From Arthrobacter sp. cf158 (GTDB lineage Bacteria > Actinomycetota > Actinomycetes > Actinomycetales > Micrococcaceae), in the NCBI RefSeq assembly GCF_900106835.1, contig NZ_FNNR01000014.1:1-64000 (forward strand): DNA of 64,000 nucleotides. Reading direction: 5' to 3'. The notes beneath the pieces are model-generated. The model saw nothing but the letters and a program-made list of their open reading frames with translations. It was not told where the DNA came from and ran no database searches. Numbering within the stretch: position 1 is the stretch's first letter; every line of letters begins with the position of its first letter. The position numbers and the translations under genes are program-made. Below, in pieces: positions 42,725 to 51,215 of the stretch.

Positions 42725-43858
42725 ATGCATTTCTCTTTGTTCCTCACCTCCCGTTCCCGCGGCCCCGAGGAAGACCGTCCCGTCATGCAGGCCATGGTGG
42801 AGCATGCCGTTGATGCCGAACAGAAGGGATTCGACGCGGTCTTCCTCCCCGACCACCACTTCACCGGCTACGCTCCCCCCGCCAGCGACCCCTTCGTGTT
42901 CGCGGCCTACCTCGCTGGCAAGCTCGAACGAATGCACTTCGGATTCTCCGTACAGACCCTTGCGCTCCACCACCCGGTCCGTTTCGCCGAACGCCTGGCA
43001 CTGCTGGATCAGTTGACTGACGGCAAACTCTTGGTGGGCGTGGGCAGTGGAACGACGCCCGAAGAGATGATCGGCTTCGGCGTGAACTACCAGGACAGCT
43101 CACGCCTGGCCAACGAAAACCTTGAGATCGCCGAGCGACTGTGGGCCAAGAAGCCGGGTGACGACCCCGTTGTCTTCGATAACGGCCATTACCGCGGCGC
43201 AGTCGTCTCACGCATCGTCCCCACGCCGTACACCAAGCCTGAACCGCGCGTCATGTCTGTCGCTGCGCGCCCCTCCAGCGTCGAGCGCGCCGCCAAGAAC
43301 GCCCAGCCGGCCTTCATCCTCGCCTTCACACCACCAGTGATCGACAGCGGAAACGCTTATGAGGAAGTCAAGAAAAACTTCAGCATCTACCGCAGTGCCC
43401 TTGAGGCAGCCGGCCACTCGGATGAGGCCGTCAAAGCCGCGCTGGAGTGGACCACCCATTCTTACCAGCACGTGCACATTGCGGAAACGGATGAGCAGGC
43501 TGCCGCTGAAATGGACATCATCCTCGAGCAGTACCAGGAGACTGTAGAGCGCGAACACGCCGCCAACAAAGCAGCCGAAGAAATCAGCGGCGTAGACTTG
43601 CGCCCCACACCGGATGCGCGGACGGAGGGCTACAAGGGAACCTGGTGCCTCTACGGCAGCCCGGAGACCGTTGCGGCAGAGCTTCAGAAGTACGCAGATC
43701 TCGGCATTGGCAATGTCCTCATGGCAATCATGGGCGGACCGCTCACCGAAGAACGCCGACGCTTCACTGCCCAAACGATGCGTCTGTTCTCCGAGCGCGT
43801 TTTGCCGCTTCTGCCGGCCGCAGAGTCTGCTGATGCCGAGAAGGTCGCTGCGCTGTGA
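42725..43858 (+). CDS. LLM-class flavin-dependent monooxygenase (luciferase-like)
   Basis: This 377-residue protein has the bacterial luciferase-like barrel: MHFSLFLTS, FDAVFLPDHHFTG, the FGFSVQTLALHHPVRFAERLALLDQLTDGKLLVGVGSG run in parts, and PYTKPEPRVMSVAARP. Such enzymes take reduced flavin from a partner reductase and oxygenate aldehydes, sulfonates, polyamines or aromatics. The flavin reductase two genes upstream is the natural partner. The gene overlaps the GH3 gene (GTGA), so oxygenation and sugar removal seem tied together. Confidence 0.9.
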   Translation: MHFSLFLTSRSRGPEEDRPVMQAMVEHAVDAEQKGFDAVFLPDHHFTGYAPPASDPFVFAAYLAGKLERMHFGFSVQTLALHHPVRFAERLALLDQLTDGKLLVGVGSGTTPEEMIGFGVNYQDSSRLANENLEIAERLWAKKPGDDPVVFDNGHYRGAVVSRIVPTPYTKPEPRVMSVAARPSSVERAAKNAQPAFILAFTPPVIDSGNAYEEVKKNFSIYRSALEAAGHSDEAVKAALEWTTHSYQHVHIAETDEQAAAEMDIILEQYQETVEREHAANKAAEEISGVDLRPTPDARTEGYKGTWCLYGSPETVAAELQKYADLGIGNVLMAIMGGPLTEERRRFTAQTMRLFSERVLPLLPAAESADAEKVAAL

Positions 43859-46311
43859 CGGCGGGTGCTACCACTAGGGAAGCAGAAGCAAGTGACGCTG
43901 CCCCGGACCTCACTGGCGCAGAACTCACCGGCGGCCTGAACGGTTGGAGCACATCCGCAAGTGCAGTCATGGGAGTTGAGGAAATGGTCCTGCTGGACGG
44001 CCCCCTGGGGATCGTCAGCAAGGCCATGGACGAACGCGACACCTCACTGATCATGCCCTCCGGAACCGCCCTGGGCGCCACCTGGGACCCGGAACTGGTG
44101 TCGGATGTAGGCCAGGTCATCGGTCAGCAGGGCGTGGAACGTGGTGTGTCGGCCATCCTCGGACCCAACCTTAATATGCCTCGCTCGCCACTCACGGGTC
44201 GTGGATTTGAGATGTTTTCGGAGGATCCTTTGCTCACCGGCATTCTTGGTGCGGCCTGGGTTGACGGTGTGCAGTCGCAAGGTGTTGGTTCCTGTACCAA
44301 GCACGTCGTCGCTAATGACACAGAGACCGAACGACGCCGGATGAACTCCCGTGTGGAGCCGGCAACGTTGCGCGAAACGTACTTGCGGCCATTCGAAACT
44401 GCCGTCCGATCGGCCAATCCTTGGATGCTCATGATGGCCTACAACCGCGTCAATGGCACCCACTGCTCCCAGAACGCCGAGCTGATTGGCGTCTTGAAGG
44501 ATGAATGGAAGTATGACGGCGTTGTAGTGTCCGACTGGTACGGCGTGGACGACACCGTCGCTGCTGCAAACGCAGGGTTGGATCTGGAAATGCCCGGACC
44601 GGCCACTCATTTTGGCGCTCGTTTCGGTGAAGCCGTCGCCGCCGGCGACGTTGCGCAACCGCGCCTGAGTGACGCCGTCGAACGTCTGACGCGGCTCGCG
44701 GACAGGACGGGGCGCCGCTCTGGCGGCACCTCGCCGGCACCGTCCCGCCTTCGGAGCCAACATGAGCAACGGGCGATCCTGAACAAGGCTGCTTCCCGGT
44801 CATTTGTTCTGCTTAAGAACAAGGACGATGTCCTGCCGTTGGATCTCTCGGGTATCAGGACGCTGGCCGTCGTGGGGCCCAACGCGAGCAAACCGTGCTT
44901 CCAGGGAGGAACGTTTGCGACGGTCCGCCCGGAAGGCGACGTGGTCTCTCCGCTGGAAGCTATCCGCGCAGCCGTTGGACCCGGCCTTGAGGTTCTCTAT
45001 GAGCCCGGTGCCGCACCATCGTCGGCTCTGCCCCTGACCGATCTTGGCAGCACAGCACCAGACGGAACTCCGGGCGTTCTACTGGAAGTCCTTCCGGCCG
45101 GTGAGGCTGAAGACGTCCTCTACAGCGAGGTGCGCCAAGCATCAGCGTTCGTCTGGTTCGGTCCGGTTCCAGGACTGGGAGCCGGCGTTCCCGGCCGTGC
45201 CCGCATCACAGCAAACTTCACCTTTCCAAACGCCACCCGATGGACCCTGGGTGCGGGTGGGACGGGCGTCAGTTCCCTTCGGGTTGATGGGACGGAGGTG
45301 CTGGAGGTTCCTCCGCCCGCGCCCGACGACGTCATGGGTGTGGTGGCGCGCGCGGAAACCCAAGAGATTGCCCTCGAATTGCCTCAGGGCAAAGTTGAGG
45401 TCGTCGTCGAAATGGCCTTCCAGCCTGGGCGCGTGCAGGCCATCACTGCAGTGGCAACACCGGAAGAAGAGACCGACCCCCTGGCTGCAGCGGTGGACCT
45501 CGCGGCCCGTGCCGACGCTGTAGTAGTCGTCATCGGTGACCAGCAAGGGTCATCACGGGAAAGTGCTGACCGCACGACGGCGGCACTGGACACGGCCAGC
45601 GACCGGCTGGTTGCGGCCGTGGCTGAGGTGGCGACGGAAACTATTGTGGTGGTCAACGCGTCGCGGGCAGTTTTGCTGCCGTGGGCCGACAACGTCAAGG
45701 CCGTCCTGATGGCGTGGTTCCCAGGGCAGGAGTTCGGCCCGGCGTTGGCTGCTGTCTTGGCTGGCAAGGAGGCTCCTTCAGGACGCCTCCCGGTGTCCTT
45801 CCCCTGGCGTGATGAAGACATCCCCGGATGGGGCACCGGGCTGGACGCTGAGCTCACGTTGGACTATGCCGCAGGCGAACCCATGGGATACCGGCACTTC
45901 GAAGGATCAGGGCGGAAATCCCGTTACTCCTTCGGGTACGGGCTTGGCTACACCACCTTTGAGCTGGTGGACGCCGTAACGTCCACTAGCCCGACTAGGC
46001 AGGACCCTGCCGACGGCGTCGACGGGATCATTGTTCGGGCGACCGTCAGCAATACAGGCGACACGCAAGGTCGGGATGTCCTGCAGGCCTATGCCAAGGC
46101 GCCCGGCGAAGCGGACTTCAGGTTTGTTGGCTTCAAGGCCATCGATATAGCCCCAGGCGAAGCGGCCGAGGCAAAGATCGCCTTGGACCCCCTCGGGTTC
46201 AGGCGGTGGAATTCATCGAATGCGGAATGGTCGATCCCGTCAGGAGAATGGGAGATTCGCGTGGCACGGAATGCCTCCGACATGGGAATCCTCTGTAGGA
46301 TCGCGTTGTGA
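43855..46311 (+). CDS. Glycoside hydrolase family 3 beta-glucosidase with PA14 domain
   Basis: The 818-residue protein starts at GTG within the preceding stop. It has the GH3 barrel (GPNLNMPRSPLTGRGFEMFSEDP in parts, SCTKHVVANDTETERRRMNS), nucleophile Asp in VVSDWYGVDDTVAAANAGLDLEMPG, a PA14-like insertion around residues 400-530 (VWFGPVPGLG...FTFPNATRWTLG), the second alpha/beta domain and a fibronectin-like end. PA14 insertions usually shape substrate choice in plant-glycoside glucosidases. No signal peptide is seen. Its stop overlaps the TetR start. Confidence 0.92.
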   Translation: MTAGATTREAEASDAAPDLTGAELTGGLNGWSTSASAVMGVEEMVLLDGPLGIVSKAMDERDTSLIMPSGTALGATWDPELVSDVGQVIGQQGVERGVSAILGPNLNMPRSPLTGRGFEMFSEDPLLTGILGAAWVDGVQSQGVGSCTKHVVANDTETERRRMNSRVEPATLRETYLRPFETAVRSANPWMLMMAYNRVNGTHCSQNAELIGVLKDEWKYDGVVVSDWYGVDDTVAAANAGLDLEMPGPATHFGARFGEAVAAGDVAQPRLSDAVERLTRLADRTGRRSGGTSPAPSRLRSQHEQRAILNKAASRSFVLLKNKDDVLPLDLSGIRTLAVVGPNASKPCFQGGTFATVRPEGDVVSPLEAIRAAVGPGLEVLYEPGAAPSSALPLTDLGSTAPDGTPGVLLEVLPAGEAEDVLYSEVRQASAFVWFGPVPGLGAGVPGRARITANFTFPNATRWTLGAGGTGVSSLRVDGTEVLEVPPPAPDDVMGVVARAETQEIALELPQGKVEVVVEMAFQPGRVQAITAVATPEEETDPLAAAVDLAARADAVVVVIGDQQGSSRESADRTTAALDTASDRLVAAVAEVATETIVVVNASRAVLLPWADNVKAVLMAWFPGQEFGPALAAVLAGKEAPSGRLPVSFPWRDEDIPGWGTGLDAELTLDYAAGEPMGYRHFEGSGRKSRYSFGYGLGYTTFELVDAVTSTSPTRQDPADGVDGIIVRATVSNTGDTQGRDVLQAYAKAPGEADFRFVGFKAIDIAPGEAAEAKIALDPLGFRRWNSSNAEWSIPSGEWEIRVARNASDMGILCRIAL

Positions 46312-46964
46312 CCCTTCCGGAGACAAAGTCCCGCGAACCCAAGCAGGCCAGGAGCCGCCAGTCGTTTGAGAAGACGATCGAGGCGGCCCTGGCCCTGCTT
46401 GAAGAGCGGGGCAACGATGAATTCACGCTGGCGGACGTCAGCGCCCGCTCAGGTGTCTCCATCGGATCCATCTACGCGCGGTTCGAAGGCAAGGACGACC
46501 TCGTCAGCGTCGCCCACGGCCGGAAAATGGACGACATCGATGCCGTTTCCAGCCATTTGTTCGAGTCGCTCCCGTCCCATCCGGAGGATGGATTGCAGGC
46601 AATCGTCCGTGAGGCCATGGACAAGACCATTGAAGTACTCAGGCGGTACGCCGATATTCTTCGCCCCTTCATGCTCAGGGCGACCAACGATGAAACCATC
46701 TCGCAACGAGGTGCGGCATCACACGCAGTACTTGCGGGAAACTTCGCAACCGTGCTGCGCCAGTGGCCTGGCGGTTACCTCGGCCAGGATGAGATTGACT
46801 GGTGCTTTAACGTCGCTTACAGCGTGGTCGCCCGAAGGCTCGGCCTTGGGAGCACCATGGAAGGAAGCGGCAAGCTGGAGTGGCCGGAGATTTCGGAAAA
46901 GCTCGCCGGCATGGTGACTTCCTACCTGATGGCCAGTCTGCAGGACCCGATCGACACGGCATAA
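46308..46964 (+). CDS. TetR family transcriptional regulator
   Basis: The 218-residue protein starts at GTG, overlapping the GH3 stop by 4 bases, and has its helix-turn-helix at residues 43-75 (DVSARSGVSIGSIYARFEGKDDLV). The effector domain is related to that of the TetR protein at 37312-37956. Translational coupling to a catabolic gene suggests feedback control of the LLM/GH3 unit. The gene carries no hairpin after it, and the next gene is a lone small protein. Confidence 0.9.
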   Translation: MTLPETKSREPKQARSRQSFEKTIEAALALLEERGNDEFTLADVSARSGVSIGSIYARFEGKDDLVSVAHGRKMDDIDAVSSHLFESLPSHPEDGLQAIVREAMDKTIEVLRRYADILRPFMLRATNDETISQRGAASHAVLAGNFATVLRQWPGGYLGQDEIDWCFNVAYSVVARRLGLGSTMEGSGKLEWPEISEKLAGMVTSYLMASLQDPIDTA

Positions 46965-47069
46965 CTGTCAGCAATACCGGCTATGCAAAAGCTCGTCTTC
47001 CTGACACTTCCCGCCTCTCGGCATAGTGGAAATAAGCACAAACTCACTGCCGATTGAAAGGAGTCCGCC

Positions 47070-47372
47070 ATGCACGTTCGTGTCAGCCCCGGATCCGTAG
47101 CCCTGGACGAGCCCGACGATTGCACCAGCTTCAAGGTGCTGTTGTCCGAGGCGGCGAGGGATAACCTCCCCACTCTGCTAAAGACGACCTCCGCCGGCCA
47201 ACTCGACGACGGTGACGTTCTAGTGTCTGTCGATTGGATCCGCAGCGAGTGTGCAGGCCGGATCGGTATGGGGTGGAACTACCGCTTCGCCAACATGCTG
47301 GTCTATGCGGCCGGCAAGGGTTGGCTGAGCGACGACGGCAGCCATGTTCGTGCCCACATTGAGGCTTACTGA
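47070..47372 (+). CDS. Conserved hypothetical protein
   Basis: The 100-residue product has an AAGGAG ribosome site ten bases before ATG. It follows a pattern seen in actinobacterial proteins of about 100 residues: an N-terminal strand with MHVRV and LDEP, a middle DGDVLVSVDWIRSECA and a closing WNYRFANMLVYAAGKGWLSDDGSHVRAHIE. No function is known. It stands alone between the GH3/TetR unit and the next operon. Confidence 0.7.
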   Translation: MHVRVSPGSVALDEPDDCTSFKVLLSEAARDNLPTLLKTTSAGQLDDGDVLVSVDWIRSECAGRIGMGWNYRFANMLVYAAGKGWLSDDGSHVRAHIEAY

Positions 47373-47808
47373 CAGGGTCACCGTGGACGAGGCAACCTGG
47401 CAGCGCCTCCCTATCCGACACGAAGGACGGGCTTCTGGCGACGGTACGCCGGAGAATGGAGGACCCGAGGATTCGCACCCGACTTTTCTCCTGACAGTCC
47501 AGTCCATTGGACGTGTAGCCACGTTCGTATTGCAGCGCGACCAGCCGTGGAGCGGCTGATCGAAGCCTGCCACAAGGCGTCCGCATTCGCGGGCGCCTTT
47601 TGTTGTCTATAGACGGACTTCCGGGGCCGCTAATTCGGGCGTTTCACGTCTCCCCCAGTTGGCGGAAAACGCCTTTGGTATTCAAGATACTTATACAGGC
47701 CGATATTTTGGCTCCATATCTTGTTAGCAGCGTCACAACATGCCATTTTGTATACCAGATAGCCATCTTGCCGAATTCAGCGGTATGGCTACTGACGAAA
47801 GGAATGGC
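47373..47808. other. AT-richer intergenic region with leader repeats
   Basis: No protein gene is credible here. From 47600 the base composition is clearly richer in A/T than elsewhere. It holds a terminator (47574-47601), an inverted repeat CAAGATA (47683-47689) / TATCTTG (47717-47723) and another, AGCCAT (47761-47766) / ATGGCT (47785-47790), near the amidohydrolase start, which may regulate that operon. Confidence 0.45.
47574..47601 (+). terminator. Rho-independent terminator
   Basis: AAGGCG and CGCCTT enclose CCGC-ATTC-GCGG, giving an 11-pair hairpin with one G-T pair, followed by TT. It is about 200 bases after the small protein gene and is the nearest stop signal for it. Confidence 0.65.
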
Positions 47809-48774
47809 ATGACCCATTGCGAGGCCCCACCCCTCAGCACTCTCATCGATGTACATCATCACGCAACCCTTCAGGTAGTGACAAACAAACAAGAAGAGCT
47901 CGGCTTGACCGTTCCCGATTGGCTCCCCAAATGGTCTCCCGAGATTGCTGTGGACCGGATGGACGAGATCGGCACGACTGCTTCTGTCCTGTCGTTGCCA
48001 ACAGATCTTGGGTTTCTACCCTCAAGCGAACGGCCGGCACTTATTCGCGCAATGAACGAAGAACTGACCCGACTCGTCTCGGAGCACCCCAGCCGCTTTG
48101 GTGCCTTTGCTTCGCTTCCCATGCTTTCTCCAGATGATGCGACTGCGGAGGCCGTCCGGGCCCTTGATGAGTTGGAACTGGAGGGAATTTGCATCCTTTC
48201 CAGTTACGACGGCGCCTACTTGAGCGACCCGCAGTATGTAGAACTGCTTGCCGAGCTCAACAAACGTCGGGCAGTGGTGTTCATACACCCCATTCTGGTG
48301 AAAGAGAAAGTGGCGGACCTTCCGCCAGCACTGCTCGAAGGTACTTTTGACACCACCAGGTTCGCCACCAAGATGGCAGCTGCAAACGCCTTCGAGCGTT
48401 TTCCAAACATTCGCTTTATCCTTCCCCACACAGGGGGCATGGTTCCGTACATCAAATGGCGCATCGCCATGTACGCACTCCAGGGCGATCTCTGGACGAC
48501 CGAAACCGACCCTGCAGACTTCGATCGTGAAATTGCGAAGCTCGACGGCCTTTACTACGACACCACCCTGAATCTCGGCCCGCTGCAGCACCTTGAGCGG
48601 CCAGACCGCATCCTCTTTGGCACTGACATACCGTGGTGCTCCAAGACGGTCCTGCACCTTCAACGTGACAAGGTCTTCGAGCAGGCGGCCCAACTGGGCC
48701 CGGATAACGCCGAAGCGATAGCCTCTGGAAACGCGCTGTCCCTGTTTCCCAGGTTAGCGGAGCGCATCCGATGA
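47809..48774 (+). CDS. Amidohydrolase, ACMSD-type
   Basis: From ATG 47809 (AAGGA six bases upstream) the protein has 321 residues. It has the metal site DVHHHATL, the strands VFIHPILV and FILPHTGGMVPYIKWR, and ends with ILFGTDIPWC carrying the conserved Asp. The family includes decarboxylases and hydrolases of aromatic and ring-opened acids. It is only distantly related to the amidohydrolase at 24435-25520. It heads a three-gene operon with an ornithine cyclodeaminase family gene and a sugar-binding protein. Confidence 0.87.
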   Translation: MTHCEAPPLSTLIDVHHHATLQVVTNKQEELGLTVPDWLPKWSPEIAVDRMDEIGTTASVLSLPTDLGFLPSSERPALIRAMNEELTRLVSEHPSRFGAFASLPMLSPDDATAEAVRALDELELEGICILSSYDGAYLSDPQYVELLAELNKRRAVVFIHPILVKEKVADLPPALLEGTFDTTRFATKMAAANAFERFPNIRFILPHTGGMVPYIKWRIAMYALQGDLWTTETDPADFDREIAKLDGLYYDTTLNLGPLQHLERPDRILFGTDIPWCSKTVLHLQRDKVFEQAAQLGPDNAEAIASGNALSLFPRLAERIR

Positions 48775-49754
48775 TCGTCCTTGCTGATTCCGAAGTGCTG
48801 CAACTGCTGGACATGCCGGCGGTCATCGATGCCGTCCGGCAGGCCCAGATAGACCACGCCATGGGGACCGCCGCCTTACCCGCTCCTTTGGCTGCAGCAC
48901 ACCCAACCGAAGACTCAATGTTCCTCTCCATGATGGCCGCCTCCAACCGGGACAACCTGGCAGTGGTGAAGCTGCTGGCAGACATTCCGTCCAACAGTAA
49001 GCGTGGGCTACCGACGCAACGGTCTACGGTGCTGGCTGTGTCGGCCAGCGACGGAAAGCCGGAAGCCGTTCTCTCGGGTCCGAGTCTGACCCGTTTCAGG
49101 ACTGCCGCCGCCACTGCTGTGGCAACAAGGGCGCTTGCACGCAAAAACAGCTCAGTTGCGGGTTTCGTTGGAGCTGGCGCCCTGGCACACGCTCACTTGA
49201 ATGCCTTGTCAACCGAGATGCCCATCCAAAAAGTTCTGGTCTGGAGCAGGTCGACCGAACGCAGACACGAATTCGCCCGCATAGCCAGGGAAAGAGGGTT
49301 CGAAGTGGACGTCAAGGAGAGCCCCGAGGAAATTGTGCGCGAAAGCGACATTGTTTGCACTCTCACGCCGTCCAAGGCGCCCGTAGTTCGCGGTGAATGG
49401 TTCGGGGCAGGCCAGCATGTCAACGCCGTCGGGGCTCCACCGAGAGCCGATCATCGGGAGATCGACACCGCCGGAATCTCCCGTTCATCGGTCTTTGTCG
49501 ACAGCCTGCCGGGAGCCTTGGCCGAGTCAGGTGACGTCCTGATTCCGCTCCAGGAGGGGGCAATCTCACACGCCCATTTCAGAAGAGAAATCGGCCAGGT
49601 TTTGGCAGGCCATCACCCCGGGCGCGTATCCGATAAGGAAATTACGCTGTACAACTCCCTTGGGACCGGCCTCCAGGATCTTGCTGCTGCCCGCCTGCTT
49701 ATCGATGCGGCCAAAAAATCAGGACTTGGAACAGAAATAGACCTCCTGAAATGA
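48771..49754 (+). CDS. Ornithine cyclodeaminase / mu-crystallin family protein
   Basis: The 327-residue product has the family's N-terminal dimer domain and a Rossmann domain with VAGFVGAGALAHAHLNAL near residue 130 and TLTPSKAPVVRGEWFGAGQHVNAVGA near 200. Members use NAD(P) for cyclodeamination of ornithine, ketimine reduction or amino acid dehydrogenation. Its ATG overlaps the amidohydrolase stop by 4 bases. In this setting it could handle an imine or oxo-acid derived from the amidohydrolase product; the substrate cannot be read from the sequence. Confidence 0.86.
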   Translation: MIVLADSEVLQLLDMPAVIDAVRQAQIDHAMGTAALPAPLAAAHPTEDSMFLSMMAASNRDNLAVVKLLADIPSNSKRGLPTQRSTVLAVSASDGKPEAVLSGPSLTRFRTAAATAVATRALARKNSSVAGFVGAGALAHAHLNALSTEMPIQKVLVWSRSTERRHEFARIARERGFEVDVKESPEEIVRESDIVCTLTPSKAPVVRGEWFGAGQHVNAVGAPPRADHREIDTAGISRSSVFVDSLPGALAESGDVLIPLQEGAISHAHFRREIGQVLAGHHPGRVSDKEITLYNSLGTGLQDLAAARLLIDAAKKSGLGTEIDLLK

Positions 49755-49804
49755 AACGCATTTCCCAACTCACACCTGCCAGGACCCTGAACGAAAGGTC
49801 ACCC

Positions 49805-51115
49805 ATGAAGAACCGACACACCAGTTCCCGAACGCAACGGAGTCTCGTTCGCCTTGCACCCGTAACTCTGCTGGCATTATTCCTGAGTGCGTGCAGCGGG
49901 ACGCCCGAGGCAACGCCCACCGAAGAAACCGGGCCAGTCGAGATATTGCTGGCCACCCCCGCCTACGCGGGCGGCGACACGAACCCTTATGAACCCCTCA
50001 TGGCGGCGTTTACCAAAGAGAACCCAAACATCACCATCAAGTTGGTGGAGACCCCCAACGATCAGCACGGTCAGACCATCAGGACGCAGCTTCAGGCCGG
50101 TAATGCTCCGGACATCTTCTACGTCACCGCGGGGAGGGGTATCAACCAGTCATTCGGCTCATTGGCGGACGCCGGATACCTTGAAGAAATTACCGGCCAA
50201 CAGTGGGCTGCTGACACCGTGCCGGAATCGGCCCGCAGTCTCTATTTTGAAGACAATAAACTGTTTGCCATGCCTGTGGACCTCGCACCGCTTGGGCAGA
50301 TAACGAATATCGGAGCTCTTAGGGACCTGGGCCTAGCTCCGGCCACAACGTTCCGCGAAGTTCTTGACCAATGCAAGCTAGCCAGCGCCGCGGGCAAGTC
50401 ACTTTACGGGCTGGCGGGTGCCTCCGCCGCCAACAATGGTATGCACGCCATGCAGATAGCGGCCTCGACGGTGTACGCCCAGGACCCGGACTGGGATGCC
50501 AAGCGCGACAAGGGCGAAGCAAAGTTCGTTGGATCCGACTGGCAAGTTGTTCTCGAGCGCATACTCCAGCTCAAGAGCGCTGACTGTTATCAGGACGGCG
50601 TGGCCGGTGCTGGCATGGACCAACTGTTCCCGGCTGTGGCCCAAGGAAAAGTAACCGCGGCTTTTACTCCTGCAGGCGCCGTGGCCGCACTTCGTGCCCA
50701 AGTTACCACCGGAGAGTTTGACGTCAGCATTTTTCCGGGTAACGAGGCAGGAGACAGCAGGCTTCTGGCAACACCGGTCAACGCCTTGGCCGTGAATGCT
50801 GCAGGTAAACACAAGTCTTCGGCCCTGAAGTTCCTGGAGTTTCTCGCTAAGCCCTCGAATCAGGATGAACTGGCAAAGCTCAACGGCAACGTAGCCATGA
50901 CGGCCGCACTGTCCGGTTCGATCCCCGCTCAATTCCCAACCCTGGAGTCATATTTCAAGGATGAATCGAGGATTGTCGCTCAGCCGAATCTTGTGTGGCC
51001 CAACAGCGGCGTCTTCGATGCTTTGGGCACAGGAGTCCAAGGTCTCCTGACTGGACAGGCAACGCCGGAGCAAGTGCTGAAGGCCATGGATGACGCCTAC
51101 GACCGCGGAGAGTAG
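49805..51115 (+). CDS. ABC sugar-binding lipoprotein, paralogue of 35663-36985, without own permeases
   Basis: From ATG 49805 (GAAAGG six bases upstream) the precursor has 436 residues, with lipobox FLSAC at Cys30. The mature protein is closely similar over its full length to the binding protein of the 34-37 kb importer, with shared blocks such as NDQHGQT, RTQLQAGNAPDIFYVTAGRG, GAGMDQLFP/GAGFDQLFP and ALAVNAAGKHK. No permease or ATPase gene follows; the next element is a terminator and the convergent LacI gene. It may therefore feed the other importer's permeases with a different ligand. Confidence 0.9.
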   Translation: MKNRHTSSRTQRSLVRLAPVTLLALFLSACSGTPEATPTEETGPVEILLATPAYAGGDTNPYEPLMAAFTKENPNITIKLVETPNDQHGQTIRTQLQAGNAPDIFYVTAGRGINQSFGSLADAGYLEEITGQQWAADTVPESARSLYFEDNKLFAMPVDLAPLGQITNIGALRDLGLAPATTFREVLDQCKLASAAGKSLYGLAGASAANNGMHAMQIAASTVYAQDPDWDAKRDKGEAKFVGSDWQVVLERILQLKSADCYQDGVAGAGMDQLFPAVAQGKVTAAFTPAGAVAALRAQVTTGEFDVSIFPGNEAGDSRLLATPVNALAVNAAGKHKSSALKFLEFLAKPSNQDELAKLNGNVAMTAALSGSIPAQFPTLESYFKDESRIVAQPNLVWPNSGVFDALGTGVQGLLTGQATPEQVLKAMDDAYDRGE

Positions 51116-51151
51116 AGCCACAGGATAAAGGAACAACTGAACACATGATGG

Positions 51152-51187
51152 TCAGGGAGGCTGCGGGCTCTTCCGCAGCCTCCCTGA
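51152..51187. terminator. Bidirectional hairpin between binding protein and LacI genes
   Basis: A perfect 15-base-pair stem (51152-51166 with 51173-51187) around a 6-base loop lies between two convergent stop codons. No T-run follows on either side. Confidence 0.7.
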
Positions 51188-51215
51188 AGTCGAGAGCAGC
51201 GCCGTGTCCAGGGAA

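Noticed and set aside
47455..47490. tRNA-like T-arm on the minus strand (GGGTGCGAATCC)
   Set aside because: The T-stem does not pair and no matching acceptor, D or anticodon arm exists within 90 bases.
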